From the NCBI GenBank assembly GCA_017484095.1, contig JAFUTU010000051.1, positions 1 to 53,162 of the forward strand: a stretch of DNA of 53,162 nt, in the 5' to 3' direction. Position 1 is the first letter of the stretch; each line of letters begins with the position of its first letter. The notes under the pieces were generated by a model that was not told the DNA's origin, ran no database searches, and saw only the letters and a program-made list of their open reading frames with translations. Positions 33,900 through 43,153 of this stretch are shown here, piece after piece. The translations under genes were made by a program, and so were the position numbers. Source of the DNA: Ruminococcus sp. Lineage in GTDB: Bacteria > Bacillota > Clostridia > Oscillospirales > Ruminococcaceae.

Positions 33900-35669
33900 T
33901 CAGGTCTTGAATCCTATCTTATTGATCTCTCTTACATCGAGGAAGTACACATTATCGTTCAGAAATGCAAAATCCACATAATCCGAAGATACTCCGGCTG
34001 TCGCCAGAAGATTTCCTGCCTTGTCATAAGCATCTATGCTGTTCTCACTCAGCAGTATACTCATACTTCCGCTCGAATGCAGCTTTTTAGGCGTTCCGCT
34101 GTCAGTATAAATAACACTGTTGGGATTGTCGGAATCACTGTCAGATCTGAATATAGTAAGTGTACCTCTGCCCTTTCCAACACCTTTTACCACGATCGAC
34201 GCCGTAGTCTTTGTCAGCGAATAATCTATCAGATCACCGCTGTATTCATACTTGAACAGCTGATTTCCGTTCTCATCGAGCTTGTAGAAATACTCACTTC
34301 CGATCACCCAGTAGTCACCGTTGTCGTTCATCTCTGCTTCAAGCACCAGATCCTCAACACCATTAGATGTCATCACAGGCTCTTCTTTGTCAAACTCAAC
34401 ATAAGTAATGTACGAATCTAACAGTCCGTTCTCAGCCCTGAAAGTTGTGATAAAGCAGCCCTCACCGTCCTCATCGAACGAAATATCTATTACCTTTTTA
34501 TAGCTCTGCCACTTGTAGATCTCGTTACCGTCAGCATCGTAAACAGTCAAAACAGCCTCATATTTCTCATTCTGAGTTATAACCGCTACATTGCTGTTGT
34601 TTCCTATCTGCGCAAGCAGTATAGAACTGTCTATCTCTTTTGAGAACAGTTCTCCCTTCTTGTTCATAACAGTCAGAGAGTTTCCACCGTTATCATATAC
34701 CATCACGCGCTTTCCTGCCGTCTGCACAACAGGATTTGCGAACGTATGCGACTGAGAAGACAACACATTTCCTGCCTCATCATAAAAAATAATGTGATGA
34801 TCGTCCACCCTGATAAAGCAGTCAGAGAACGGCTCTATAGAGTTGACCGATGTCTCGTCAAACGATATCGGGAAGTTACCCTCAGCAGTCTTACCGTCAT
34901 TTATTATAGTTGCGTGCGGCTTATCGAGTATACCCTCAAGTTTCGGCACCCAGCTGTCCCTGGTGAAGTACACCACCAACCCGAACACCGCAATAATTAT
35001 CAGAGCTATGTACGTCTTTATGTGCCTGCGCATTTTCTCCTTTTTACGTGCAGACCTTATATCCGTCACCTTTGACTTCTTTTTCTTTCTTTGTGCAGGC
35101 TCCTCTTCATCAGCCTCTTCCTCGTCAGGCTCATCTTCCTCATCATGAGCCTCAGTCAGCTCTTCTTCGATGTCACCGAGCTCTTCATCATTTTCTTCTT
35201 CAAGCTCATCATCGTCCTCATCATCGTCCTCAGGCTCTCTCTTTATAAGCACGATGCTCTCGCGGTTTTTCTTTATCTGCGCCTTCTGAGCCTGCTTCTC
35301 CTCCTTTGTAAGCTTTTTCTCCTTACCTTGAGGAGCAGTCTCTGCATTCTCAGCCGCCTCAGATCCCGCCTCTGCAGGAGTTACTTCCCCCACCTTCTGC
35401 TCAGCTTCAGTATCATCGCTAACCCTTGCAGGCGCTTCCTTAACAGCAGCCTTTTTCTGCTGTTCAAGCTCCTCTTTCAGCTTTCTCTCAGTCTCGTCAC
35501 GCAGTCTTTTTTTCTCTTCAAGCTTGCGTAAACGTCTTCTTTCGCGCGCAGAAAGCTCAGGCATAGGCTCCTCGCTGTTCACGAAGGTATCCCTGCCAAC
35601 AAACTCATCATCAGTAAGCTTCGAGACTTTTTTTCTGTTTTTGTCCTTTTTATCCTTCATTGTCCTCAT
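33900..35669 (-). CDS. DUF5711 family membrane-anchored protein
   Basis: A 589-residue protein. Residues 1-210 are highly charged and low in complexity: Lys/Arg/Glu runs (ERRRLRKLEEKKRLRDETER) and then long Asp/Glu stretches. A single membrane segment at about 216-238 follows a basic patch (RRHIKTYIALIIIAVFGLVV). Residues 250-589 form a repeated-beta, propeller-like outer domain as in DUF5711 proteins. An internal ATG at 35660 is an alternative start. The gene overlaps the end of truA by up to 20 bp. The topology suggests a cytoplasmic charged arm coupled to an outer sensor or scaffold. Confidence 0.7.
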   Translation of the reverse strand: MRTMKDKKDKNRKKVSKLTDDEFVGRDTFVNSEEPMPELSARERRRLRKLEEKKRLRDETERKLKEELEQQKKAAVKEAPARVSDDTEAEQKVGEVTPAEAGSEAAENAETAPQGKEKKLTKEEKQAQKAQIKKNRESIVLIKREPEDDDEDDDELEEENDEELGDIEEELTEAHDEEDEPDEEEADEEEPAQRKKKKSKVTDIRSARKKEKMRRHIKTYIALIIIAVFGLVVYFTRDSWVPKLEGILDKPHATIINDGKTAEGNFPISFDETSVNSIEPFSDCFIRVDDHHIIFYDEAGNVLSSQSHTFANPVVQTAGKRVMVYDNGGNSLTVMNKKGELFSKEIDSSILLAQIGNNSNVAVITQNEKYEAVLTVYDADGNEIYKWQSYKKVIDISFDEDGEGCFITTFRAENGLLDSYITYVEFDKEEPVMTSNGVEDLVLEAEMNDNGDYWVIGSEYFYKLDENGNQLFKYEYSGDLIDYSLTKTTASIVVKGVGKGRGTLTIFRSDSDSDNPNSVIYTDSGTPKKLHSSGSMSILLSENSIDAYDKAGNLLATAGVSSDYVDFAFLNDNVYFLDVREINKIGFKT

Positions 35670-36408
35670 TGCCTTTATAAAAAACTTTGTTCAGATACAG
35701 TCCGCCCGGCGGTACCGTCTTCCCTGCTTTTGTTCTGTCTTTCTTATCCAGTATCTCTTTCACAGCGCCTTCTGGCAGCTTTCCGTCATTCACGTAAAGA
35801 AGTGTCCCTACCATTATTCTAACCATATTGTACAGAAACCCGTCGCCGCTGACAATAAAATGCACCGTATCACCGAACCGTTCTACCCTGAAATCAAATA
35901 TAGTCCTCACAGTGTTCTCTTTTTTACAGTCAGCGCTGCAAAACGACTTAAAGTCGTGAGTGCCTATAAAGCTCTTTGCTTCCCTGTCAAGCTTTTTCTC
36001 GTCTATCGGGTACCAGCTTCTGTAAGCCGTATATTTGTAAAACGGATCCTTTATCTCGCTGTTGTGAACTATATATTCATATTCCTTGCCCCTGCAGCAG
36101 TACCTCGCGTGAAAATCCTCGGGCACCTCTTCGCAGTCAAGCACAGCGATATCATCATCAAGTATCGCATTCAGACCGAATACCACACCTCTGCAGGTTA
36201 TCGTTGAATCGCTCGTGAAATTGAGCACATATTCTCTCGCGTGAACACCTGCATCAGTCCTCGAGCAGCCGTTCACCGTTATCTCTTCGCCTATAAGCTC
36301 CAGCAGCGCATTCTCAAACGCCTCCTGAACAGTGTAAGCATTGTTCTGTCTCTGCCACCCGTGATAAGCAGCCCCGTTATAAGCGATAGTTACTTTAAAA
36401 TTTCTCAT
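35650..36408 (-). CDS. truA: tRNA pseudouridine(38-40) synthase TruA
   Basis: Isomerises uridines 38-40 in the anticodon arm of tRNAs. The catalytic Asp is in GCSRTDAGVHAREY near residue 52, preceded by YNGAAYHGWQRQ at the N-terminus. The FCSADCKK region and a C-terminal FLYNMVRIMVGTLL helix are also typical. Length of 252 residues is normal. It follows ecfT by 15 bp, a linkage (ecfA1-ecfA2-ecfT-truA) common in Firmicutes. Its last codons overlap the DUF5711 start. Confidence 0.95.
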   Translation of the reverse strand: MRNFKVTIAYNGAAYHGWQRQNNAYTVQEAFENALLELIGEEITVNGCSRTDAGVHAREYVLNFTSDSTITCRGVVFGLNAILDDDIAVLDCEEVPEDFHARYCCRGKEYEYIVHNSEIKDPFYKYTAYRSWYPIDEKKLDREAKSFIGTHDFKSFCSADCKKENTVRTIFDFRVERFGDTVHFIVSGDGFLYNMVRIMVGTLLYVNDGKLPEGAVKEILDKKDRTKAGKTVPPGGLYLNKVFYKGNEDNEG

Positions 36409-36423
36409 TTTACCAGTCTAAGA

Positions 36424-37227
36424 TCAAACTATGATGTTAACGATTATCACACCTGTAAAAAACAGGCACAGGAAAAGCGCTCCGAACAGATCAAGCACTG
36501 ACATTTTCAGCTGCTTCATTCTTGTTCTGCCATCGCCCCCGTGATAGCACCTGCATTCCATAGCCAACGCAAGCTCCTCAGCGTGCCTGAACGATGCCAC
36601 GAACAGCGGTATAAGTATCGGCACCAGCGCCTTAGCCTTTTTGATAAGTCCTCCCGTTTCGATATCAGCACCTCTCGCCTTCTGAGCCGACATTATCTTG
36701 TCAGTCTCCTCAATAAGCGTAGGTATGAACCTGAGCGCTATCGTCATCATCATAGCAAGCTCATGAACGGGCACCTTCACCTTTTTCAGCGGAGAAAGCA
36801 GCCTCTCTATCGCATCTGTCAGATCTATCGGCGAGGTAGTGTAGGTAAGTATCGAAGATCCAACTATCAGACACACTATCCTTATCGCCATAAAAGAAGC
36901 CGTCTTCACACCGTCCTCGGTTATCTTTACTATCTTCCAGTGAAAATATACATCTCCCGTCCTTATAAAAAACAGATTAAGGAACGCAGTGATGATTATT
37001 ATCGGAAGTATAGGCTTTACGCTTTTCCACATCATTTTCAGCGGTATCCCCGATATAGGATAAACTATCAGCGTGAAAGCCACACCAACACACAGCGCCT
37101 GTATACTGTCAGCCACAAAAAGCATAACTATAAACGCTGCCGTCAGTAAAAGCTTGACCCTGGCGTCCATCCTGTGAATGACCGACTTCCCCGGAAAAAA
37201 TTGTCCTATCGTAATGTCCTTTAACAA
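36424..37227 (-). CDS. ecfT: Energy-coupling factor transporter membrane subunit EcfT
   Basis: The 267-residue membrane scaffold of group II ECF vitamin and metal importers. Hydrophobic segments in the first 120 residues and at the end flank the cytoplasmic coupling helices. These contain the two Ala-Arg-Gly-type motifs, SAQKARGADIE and AMECRCYHGG. It starts at a TTG with GGAGG 6 bp upstream. With EcfA1 and EcfA2 it forms the shared module; no substrate-binding S component is in this window, so several S proteins elsewhere probably share it. Confidence 0.93.
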   Translation of the reverse strand: MLKDITIGQFFPGKSVIHRMDARVKLLLTAAFIVMLFVADSIQALCVGVAFTLIVYPISGIPLKMMWKSVKPILPIIIITAFLNLFFIRTGDVYFHWKIVKITEDGVKTASFMAIRIVCLIVGSSILTYTTSPIDLTDAIERLLSPLKKVKVPVHELAMMMTIALRFIPTLIEETDKIMSAQKARGADIETGGLIKKAKALVPILIPLFVASFRHAEELALAMECRCYHGGDGRTRMKQLKMSVLDLFGALFLCLFFTGVIIVNIIV

Positions 37228-37250
37228 AGTATTCCTCCAAATTAAAAGGC

Positions 37251-38111
37251 TCAGCCTTCTTTTTTCTTCAACATATCCAGTACGAGCTTTGCCGCATACT
37301 TAACAGTGTAAACATCGTCATCTATACCGATGCCCAGAGCTTTCAGCCTGTCGAACACTCTCGTGATCTGCGGTACCGAAAGCCCCATTTTCTGAAGCTC
37401 TTCGCTCCTGTGAAACACCTTTTCCGTCTCATCGTAGCAAAACAGCTTTGCCTTGTTCATAACAAGTATCTTTTTCGCGTTCTTAGCGATATCCTCCATG
37501 GAATGCGATACCAGCAATACCGTGTTTCCTGTTTCCTGATGATATTCCTTTATCATCGAAAGTATCTGCTCTCTGCCCATAGGGTCAAGTCCCGAAGCGG
37601 GCTCATCAAGTATAAGCACCTTAGGCTCCATAGCCATAACGCCTGCTATAGCAACTCTCCTCTTCTGTCCGCCCGAAAGATCAAACGGCGATTTCTCAAG
37701 CATCTCATCGCTTATACCTACAAGCCTTGCAGTCTCTCTTATACGCTTATCTATCTCATCATCATCGAGCCCCATATTCTTGGGTCCGAACGCTATATCC
37801 TTGTATACCGTCTCTTCAAACAGCTGATACTCCGGATACTGAAAAACCAGTCCCACCTTGAACCTTACAGGCCTCAGTTTAGACTTGTCGTCCCAGAGCC
37901 TCTCACCGTCAATATATACAGAACCCTCCGTGGGCTTTAAAAGCCCGTTGAAATGCTGGATAAGTGTAGACTTTCCCGAACCCGTATGACCTATTATCCC
38001 TACGAACTCACCCTGATCTATCTCAATATCAACATTGTCAACCGCCACCTTCCGAAACGGAGTTCCCTCTCCGTATACATAGGTAAGCCCCTCAGTTTTA
38101 ATAACTGCCAT
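37251..38111 (-). CDS. ecfA2: Energy-coupling factor transporter ATPase EcfA2
   Basis: A 286-residue ATPase. Walker A GHTGSGKST, Q-loop VFQYPEYQLFEETV (the EYQLF form is typical of EcfA2), signature LSGGQKRRVAIAGV and Walker B VLILDEPASGLDP are all present. The H-loop is VSHSMED. An earlier GTG at 38123 overlaps the ecfA1 stop, but GGAG sits 6 bp before the ATG at 38111, which is chosen here. The two ATPases form a heterodimer that drives EcfT. Confidence 0.93.
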   Translation of the reverse strand: MAVIKTEGLTYVYGEGTPFRKVAVDNVDIEIDQGEFVGIIGHTGSGKSTLIQHFNGLLKPTEGSVYIDGERLWDDKSKLRPVRFKVGLVFQYPEYQLFEETVYKDIAFGPKNMGLDDDEIDKRIRETARLVGISDEMLEKSPFDLSGGQKRRVAIAGVMAMEPKVLILDEPASGLDPMGREQILSMIKEYHQETGNTVLLVSHSMEDIAKNAKKILVMNKAKLFCYDETEKVFHRSEELQKMGLSVPQITRVFDRLKALGIGIDDDVYTVKYAAKLVLDMLKKKEG

Positions 38112-38122
38112 TTCACTCTCCA

Positions 38123-38974
38123 CTAACTCAAAAGCTCACAGAGCCTTTCCACACATTCATCTTCTGTAATAACGTCCTCAGGCAGATCTATGCCCTCATT
38201 TCTGAGGATCCAGCAAAGCTCAGTCACCTGAGGCACATCGAGTCCCAGATTTTTAAGCGTCTGCACCTGAGAGAATATCTTCTTCGGCTCATTGTCGAGC
38301 ACTATCTCTCCTCCGTCGATGACGACAACTCTGTCAGCCTGCACAGCCTCCTCCATATAGTGCGTTATCAGCACTATCGTCACTCCCTGAGCATTCAGCT
38401 CCTTGATAGTCTTCATTACCTCTGCTCTGCCCTTAGGATCAAGCATAGCCGTAGGCTCATCAAGCAGGATACAGTCAGGCCTCATCGCAATAATCCCGGC
38501 GATCGCCACTCTCTGCTTCTGTCCGCCCGAAAGCTTGTGAGGAGCGTGCATACGGTATTCGTACATACCAACAGTTTTCAGCGCTTCATCAACTCTACGT
38601 CTTATCTCCTTCGGGTCAACGCCCATATTTTCCAGCGCGAACGCTACGTCCTCCTCAACGATAGTCGCAACTATCTGATTATCAGGGTTTTGAAACACCA
38701 TTCCGACCTTTTGCCTGATATCCAGCAGCTTTTCATCGTCAGCCACCGACATACCGTCGACCGTAACGCTTCCCGAATCGGGCTTGTTTATTGCATTTAT
38801 ACACTTTGCCAGCGTAGACTTTCCAGACCCGTTATGACCGAGTACCGCAACAAATTCACCCTTTTTTATATTAAGAGACACACCCTTCAGCACCTCAGTG
38901 ACTACGGGCGGTTCCTCTATCTCATTAACATATGAGAATTTAAGATCTTTTATCTCAATAAAATTCTTATCCAT
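38123..38974 (-). CDS. ecfA1: Energy-coupling factor transporter ATPase EcfA1
   Basis: A 283-residue ATPase with Walker [11 protein letters not shown]-loop [18 protein letters not shown] (the DNQIVA form is typical of EcfA1), signature [14 protein letters not shown] and Walker [15 protein letters not shown]-loop ITHYMEE. It heads the ecfA1-ecfA2-ecfT-truA cluster. A terminator-like hairpin lies 28 bp upstream, after a small charged ORF, so expression may depend on read-through or on a promoter within that short gap. Confidence 0.93.
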   Translation of the reverse strand: MDKNFIEIKDLKFSYVNEIEEPPVVTEVLKGVSLNIKKGEFVAVLGHNGSGKSTLAKCINAINKPDSGSVTVDGMSVADDEKLLDIRQKVGMVFQNPDNQIVATIVEEDVAFALENMGVDPKEIRRRVDEALKTVGMYEYRMHAPHKLSGGQKQRVAIAGIIAMRPDCILLDEPTAMLDPKGRAEVMKTIKELNAQGVTIVLITHYMEEAVQADRVVVIDGGEIVLDNEPKKIFSQVQTLKNLGLDVPQVTELCWILRNEGIDLPEDVITEDECVERLCELLS

Positions 38975-39001
38975 GTCATACTCCGAACCCGAAGCAGGAC
39001 T

Positions 39002-39028
39002 AAAGGGGGCGGAGCTGTTATCCGCCCC
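39002..39028 (-). terminator. GC-rich hairpin before ecfA1
   Basis: An 8-bp perfect GC stem (GGGGCGGA with TCCGCCCC, plus 39006-39013 and 39021-39028) lies just after the stop of the small ORF. The T tract after it on the minus strand is short, so termination may be partial. Confidence 0.55.
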
Positions 39029-39035
39029 TGTTTCA

Positions 39036-39197
39036 TCAGTCCTTCTTCTTTTTCTTTACCTTGTCGATAACGTCGCCGGCTGCGTCCTTTACCTTTTCGA
39101 TGTTCTCCTTGGTCGCAAGCTTCTTAGCTTCGTCCTTGACAGAATCAGGGATCTTGTCATCGATCTTGTCGATTGTCTTTTTAATGTCCAGTCCCAT
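39036..39197 (-). CDS. Small Lys/Asp-rich helical protein
   Basis: A 53-residue ORF with a clear ribosome site (GGAGG 8 bp before the ATG). It is almost entirely Lys, Asp, Glu, Ile and Val in an amphipathic pattern ([22 protein letters not shown], then a second helix ending in KKKKKD), with no Cys, Trp or Tyr. It may be a coiled or lipid-associating peptide. I do not recognise a family. It lies 14 bp after the methyltransferase gene and before a hairpin and ecfA1. Confidence 0.65.
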   Translation of the reverse strand: MGLDIKKTIDKIDDKIPDSVKDEAKKLATKENIEKVKDAAGDVIDKVKKKKKD

Positions 39198-39211
39198 TTT
39201 TCACGCCTCCA

Positions 39212-40078
39212 TTATTTATTTATCCATACAGCAGTTGAACCGCACGGCAGCGGACGTCCCGTTGACTCAACAGGCAGTCCTATCTCATCGGCAGTTACAT
39301 TCCCGCCGTATTTTTCACAAATTATGTCGCCCAGTATATAAGCCATAACAGAAGGCGACAGCCCGGTAGTGTAGCTGTTGAGCAGGAAAAACAGCGGCTC
39401 GTCGCTCAGCACACCTGCACACACCTTCACCAGATCATAAACACAGTCCTCCAACTTCCAGACCTCTCCTCCTGGTCCTCTCCCGTATGAAGGCGGATCC
39501 ATCACAACTGCGTCGTACTTTCTTCCCCTCTTTATCTCCCGACGCACAAACTTCTCACAGTCGTCCACAAGCCACCTTATAGGCTTATCTTCAAGCTTTG
39601 ATGCCTTGGCATTATCTCTTGCCCAGGCCACCATACCCTTTGATGCGTCCACATGAGCCACTTTAGCACCGGCCGCAGCACAGGCAAGCGTTGCACCGCC
39701 CGTGTATGCGAAAAGATTGAGCACATTTATTTCTCTTCCTGCCTCTTTGATAAGCCTGCTCATCATATCCCAGTTCACAGCCTGTTCGGGAAAAAGCCCC
39801 GTGTGCTTGAAGCCTGTCGGCCTGATAATAAATCTCAAATCACCGTAGCCGATCTGCCAGCTATCGGGCAGCTTCTTTCTGAACTCCCATGAGCCTCCAC
39901 CCTTAACCGACCTGTGATATATCCCGTCAGCCTTGTTCCATTTATCCGAGCGCCTTTCGCTCTTCCAGATTATCTGAGGGTCAGGTCTTGCCAGTATATG
40001 ACCGCCCCAGCTTTCAAGCTTGCTGCCGTCGGTCGTGTCCAGTATCCTGTAGTCCTTCCAGTTATCTGCTATCCTCAT
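39212..40078 (-). CDS. Class I SAM-dependent methyltransferase, RlmI/RlmK-like
   Basis: A 288-residue methyltransferase. NLFAYTGGATLACAAAG is the SAM-binding motif I, HVDASKGMVAWARDNA motif II, and MDPPSYGRGPGG the catalytic motif of the rRNA (cytosine-C5 or guanine-N2) methyltransferase group. The PUA domain of RlmI seems absent; the first 110 residues are a shorter domain seen in Firmicutes and alphaproteobacterial relatives. The start ATG directly follows the glmM stop, so translation is likely coupled. rRNA is the probable substrate but the exact base is unknown. Confidence 0.82.
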   Translation of the reverse strand: MRIADNWKDYRILDTTDGSKLESWGGHILARPDPQIIWKSERRSDKWNKADGIYHRSVKGGGSWEFRKKLPDSWQIGYGDLRFIIRPTGFKHTGLFPEQAVNWDMMSRLIKEAGREINVLNLFAYTGGATLACAAAGAKVAHVDASKGMVAWARDNAKASKLEDKPIRWLVDDCEKFVRREIKRGRKYDAVVMDPPSYGRGPGGEVWKLEDCVYDLVKVCAGVLSDEPLFFLLNSYTTGLSPSVMAYILGDIICEKYGGNVTADEIGLPVESTGRPLPCGSTAVWINK

Positions 40079-41425
40079 TTATTTCATTTCCTCAACAAGC
40101 TTTGCGATCTCATTAGCATATTCAGTGATAACGCCCGTCATCTTGCCCTCTATCATAACTCTTACAAGCGGCTCCGTACCCGATTCGCGCACAAGTATCC
40201 TTCCGTCATTTCCAAGCTTTTCGGTATACTTCTTTATCGCCGCCTGAACTGCCTCGTCAGTCTCCCATTTTCCCTTCTTGTCAGGAGTTATAGTAACATT
40301 CACCAGCACCTGAGGATAAGTCTCCATACAAGCAGCAAGGTCGCTTGCCTTTCTCTTGGTGTAGCTCATAACAGTCAGCAGCTTTGTTCCTGTAAGCTCA
40401 CCGTCACCCGTGTTGGCAAAGTCAAGCATTATAATGTGGCCCGACTGCTCACCACCGAGATTGTAGCCGCCCTTCTGCATTTCTTCAAGCACGTATCTGT
40501 CGCCCACCTTTGTGGTTGTAACAACAACGTTGTTCTTCTTTGCAAACTTGAAAAATCCCAGATTTGTCATTACGGTAACAACGCAAGTGTTATTTTTGAG
40601 CAGTCCCAGTTCCTTCATATAAAGCGAGAATATAGCCATTAGCTTGTCGCCGTCTATAAGCTCACCGTTCTCATCAACAGCAAGACATCTGTCTGCATCT
40701 CCGTCAAAAGCGAGACCCACATCGCAGTGGTTTTCTATCACAGCCTTCTGAAGCCCCTCAATATGGGTCGATCCGCAGTCCTTGTTGATATTCGTTCCGT
40801 CAGGCTTGTCATTTATCATAACACACCTTGCGCCCAGTCCCTCAAATATCTTCTGAGCGCAAACCGATGCAGCACCGTTGGCACAGTCAAGAGCCACCTT
40901 TATTCCCTTAAAGTCCGAAGGGCTTGACTTCATTATGTGCCTTACATAATCCCATACTGCATTATTCTCATAATACACCCTGCCGATATCGCAGCCGCTG
41001 CAGAGCTCAATATCCTCAGGTCTGTCAAGGATAAGCTCCTCTATCTCAGCCTCAACGCTGTCAGGCAGCTTGAACCCGCTTCCCGAAAAAAGCTTTATAC
41101 CATTAAACTCCACAGAATTGTGAGAAGCCGATATCATCACACCTGCATCCGCACCGTACTGCTTTACCAGCAATGCAACAGCAGGAGTAGGTATAACACC
41201 AAGAATGTAAGCATCAGCCCCAACAGAGCATATCCCAGCCACCAGAGCTGCCTCCAGTACATCGCTTGATATCCTTGTGTCCTTTCCGATTATTATTTTA
41301 GCCTTGCCCTCTTTGCCCTTTGAAAGCACTATAGCAGCAGCCCTGCCTATTTTCATTGCCATTTCGCAGGTAAGCTCAGTTATAGCAACACCTCTTGCAC
41401 CGTCGGTGCCAAAAAGTCTTCCCAT
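40079..41425 (-). CDS. glmM: Phosphoglucosamine mutase
   Basis: Converts glucosamine-6-phosphate to glucosamine-1-phosphate for UDP-GlcNAc synthesis, which feeds MurA and peptidoglycan. The phosphoserine loop is GVMISASHNSVEFNGIK near residue 100, the metal loop DGDADRC, and the C-terminal phosphate-binding motif RESGTEPLVRVM. Length (448 residues) is typical. AGGAG lies 9 bp before the ATG. It is 24 bp downstream of ruvB. Confidence 0.96.
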   Translation of the reverse strand: MGRLFGTDGARGVAITELTCEMAMKIGRAAAIVLSKGKEGKAKIIIGKDTRISSDVLEAALVAGICSVGADAYILGVIPTPAVALLVKQYGADAGVMISASHNSVEFNGIKLFSGSGFKLPDSVEAEIEELILDRPEDIELCSGCDIGRVYYENNAVWDYVRHIMKSSPSDFKGIKVALDCANGAASVCAQKIFEGLGARCVMINDKPDGTNINKDCGSTHIEGLQKAVIENHCDVGLAFDGDADRCLAVDENGELIDGDKLMAIFSLYMKELGLLKNNTCVVTVMTNLGFFKFAKKNNVVVTTTKVGDRYVLEEMQKGGYNLGGEQSGHIIMLDFANTGDGELTGTKLLTVMSYTKRKASDLAACMETYPQVLVNVTITPDKKGKWETDEAVQAAIKKYTEKLGNDGRILVRESGTEPLVRVMIEGKMTGVITEYANEIAKLVEEMK

Positions 41426-41449
41426 TGAAACTATCTCCTTATGTCAGTA

Positions 41450-42487
41450 TTATAAATGCGTCTGTCCGTCTTTGAGTATCCCGAGATGATCGTAAGCCAG
41501 CTGCGTCGCCACCCTGCCTCTCGGAGTTTTGGATATGAACCCCAGCTGCATAAGATACGGCTCACAAACATCCTCTATCGTCACAGAATCCTCACCGATA
41601 GCAGCCGCCAATGTTTCAAGACCAACAGGTCCTCCGTTGTAGCCCTTTATTATCATATTCAGAAGTCTCTTGTCCAACTTATCAAGTCCCAGCTTGTCAA
41701 CTTCCATTCTGTTGAGAGCTATCTTTGCTATCTCCTCGGTTATGATACCGTTGCCCATTACCTCAGCAAAATCTCTCACTCTTTTGAGGAACCTGTTAGC
41801 TATCCTCGGTGTCCCGCGTGAGCGCTTAGCTATCTCAACAGCTCCTGCTTCATCACAACCAACACCTAATATTATCGCTGAGCGCTTAACTATATCTGTC
41901 AGCTGCTCCGTTGTATAAAGATCTAGCCTCTGTATTACTCCGAACCTGTCTCTGAGCGGCGCCGACAAAAGGCCCGCTCTCGTCGTTGCACCGATAAGCG
42001 TGAACTTGTTCAGTTCTATCCTTATCGACCTTGCCGCAGGTCCCTTTCCCATTATGATATCCAGCGCATAGTCCTCCAGTGCAGGGTAAAGCACCTCTTC
42101 CACCTGCCGCGACAGCCTGTGTATCTCATCAATGAACAGCACATCGCCCTTTTCAAGATTAGTCAGCAGCGCCGCAAGGTCACCCGGCTTTTCTATAGCA
42201 GGTCCCGATGTTATCCTGATGTTGACTCCCATTTCGTGAGCGATTATCGCAGAAAGCGTAGTCTTTCCCAGTCCGGGAGGTCCGTACAGCAGAACGTGGT
42301 CTAAGCTGTCGCCCCTGTTTTTGGCAGCCTGGATATATATTTTCATATTCTCTTTGACCTTGTCCTGCCCGATGTATTCATCAAGCGTAACAGGTCTGAG
42401 ACTGACCTCAAAATCGTCAGTAGTCTCTGATACTGTCTCCTTCGGAGTCACTATCCGTTCAATATCAAATTCGCCTTTTTCTATCAT
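41450..42487 (-). CDS. ruvB: Holliday junction branch migration helicase RuvB
   Basis: The 345-residue AAA+ motor of the RuvABC complex. Walker [10 protein letters not shown], Walker [12 protein letters not shown], sensor 1 LIGATTRAG, the arginine-finger region SAPLRDRFG and the C-terminal winged helix ([12 protein letters not shown]) are all present. The start codon at 42487 has no Shine-Dalgarno at normal distance. AAGGAGGA lies at 42521-42528 and an 8-bp hairpin fills most of the space between. It follows ruvA by 51 bp. Confidence 0.97.
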   Translation of the reverse strand: MIEKGEFDIERIVTPKETVSETTDDFEVSLRPVTLDEYIGQDKVKENMKIYIQAAKNRGDSLDHVLLYGPPGLGKTTLSAIIAHEMGVNIRITSGPAIEKPGDLAALLTNLEKGDVLFIDEIHRLSRQVEEVLYPALEDYALDIIMGKGPAARSIRIELNKFTLIGATTRAGLLSAPLRDRFGVIQRLDLYTTEQLTDIVKRSAIILGVGCDEAGAVEIAKRSRGTPRIANRFLKRVRDFAEVMGNGIITEEIAKIALNRMEVDKLGLDKLDKRLLNMIIKGYNGGPVGLETLAAAIGEDSVTIEDVCEPYLMQLGFISKTPRGRVATQLAYDHLGILKDGQTHL

Positions 42488-42528
42488 AGCGGGTTTAGCG
42501 CTTCACCAAAAGAAGCACCGTCCTCCTT
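42488..42528 (-). promoter_or_regulatory. Shine-Dalgarno and hairpin before ruvB
   Basis: AAGGAGGA (plus 42521-42528, minus strand) is separated from the ATG by 33 nt. Arms at 42497-42504 and 42512-42519 form an 8-bp stem with two G-U pairs. Folding it out leaves about 10 nt, a normal spacing. Confidence 0.5.
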
Positions 42529-42538
42529 CCCGTCATTA

Positions 42539-43141
42539 TCACCTGAATTTAGCAAGGCTCATCAAAGCCTTCTTGATAAGCTCCTCAGTCGGCAGTGTCG
42601 GGTCAAGCTTTCCTATCGCCGAAGCCGCCTCGCTCTCGGAATATCCGAGCACTACCATAGCGGTTATCGCCTCTCTTACAGAGTCGTCCATTACAGCAGG
42701 TGCCGCAGCAGCCGTATCGCCTCTTACCGAGATCGTATTCTCCTTTGCTATCTTGTCCTTGAGCTCCAGCACTATCCTCTGTGCCGTTTTCGCTCCGATA
42801 CCCTTTATCTTTGTAAACGAAGCCGAATCTCCCGTCGCAACTGCCAGAGCAAACTGTGAAGGCGTCACCGCCGACAGTATCGAGATAGCCGCCTTTGGTC
42901 CTACTCCCGAAACTCCTATCAGCATACGGAAGCTTTTAAGCTCCTCCTTGCTTGCAAACCCGAAAAGCTCTACCGCATCCTCCCTAACAGCAAGATGCGT
43001 ATAAAGCATCACCTCGTCCTTGCCAGCTATCGCACTTATCGTTGAAAACGTCGTCCTGCATTCATATCCAACTCCGCCGCATTCAACAACAGCAGTCTCC
43101 CCCTGCGAATATATAAGCTTACCTCTCACAGAATATATCAT
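42539..43141 (-). CDS. ruvA: Holliday junction DNA-binding protein RuvA
   Basis: A 200-residue junction-binding tetramer subunit. The N-terminal OB fold (MIYSVRGKLI, GGVGYECR) is followed by two helix-hairpin-helix motifs (LIGVSGVGPKAAISIL and IKGIGAKTAQRIVLEL). A linker and a C-terminal UBA-like domain (VLGYSESEAASAI) that binds RuvB end the protein. AAGGAG precedes the ATG. It lies 12 bp after ruvC. Confidence 0.96.
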   Translation of the reverse strand: MIYSVRGKLIYSQGETAVVECGGVGYECRTTFSTISAIAGKDEVMLYTHLAVREDAVELFGFASKEELKSFRMLIGVSGVGPKAAISILSAVTPSQFALAVATGDSASFTKIKGIGAKTAQRIVLELKDKIAKENTISVRGDTAAAAPAVMDDSVREAITAMVVLGYSESEAASAIGKLDPTLPTEELIKKALMSLAKFR

Positions 43142-43153
43142 AACTTCTCCTTA

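Noticed and set aside
35091..35531. 146-codon Leu-rich plus-strand ORF resembling a membrane protein
   Set aside because: It mirrors the Lys/Glu-rich low-complexity region of the DUF5711 gene on the other strand.
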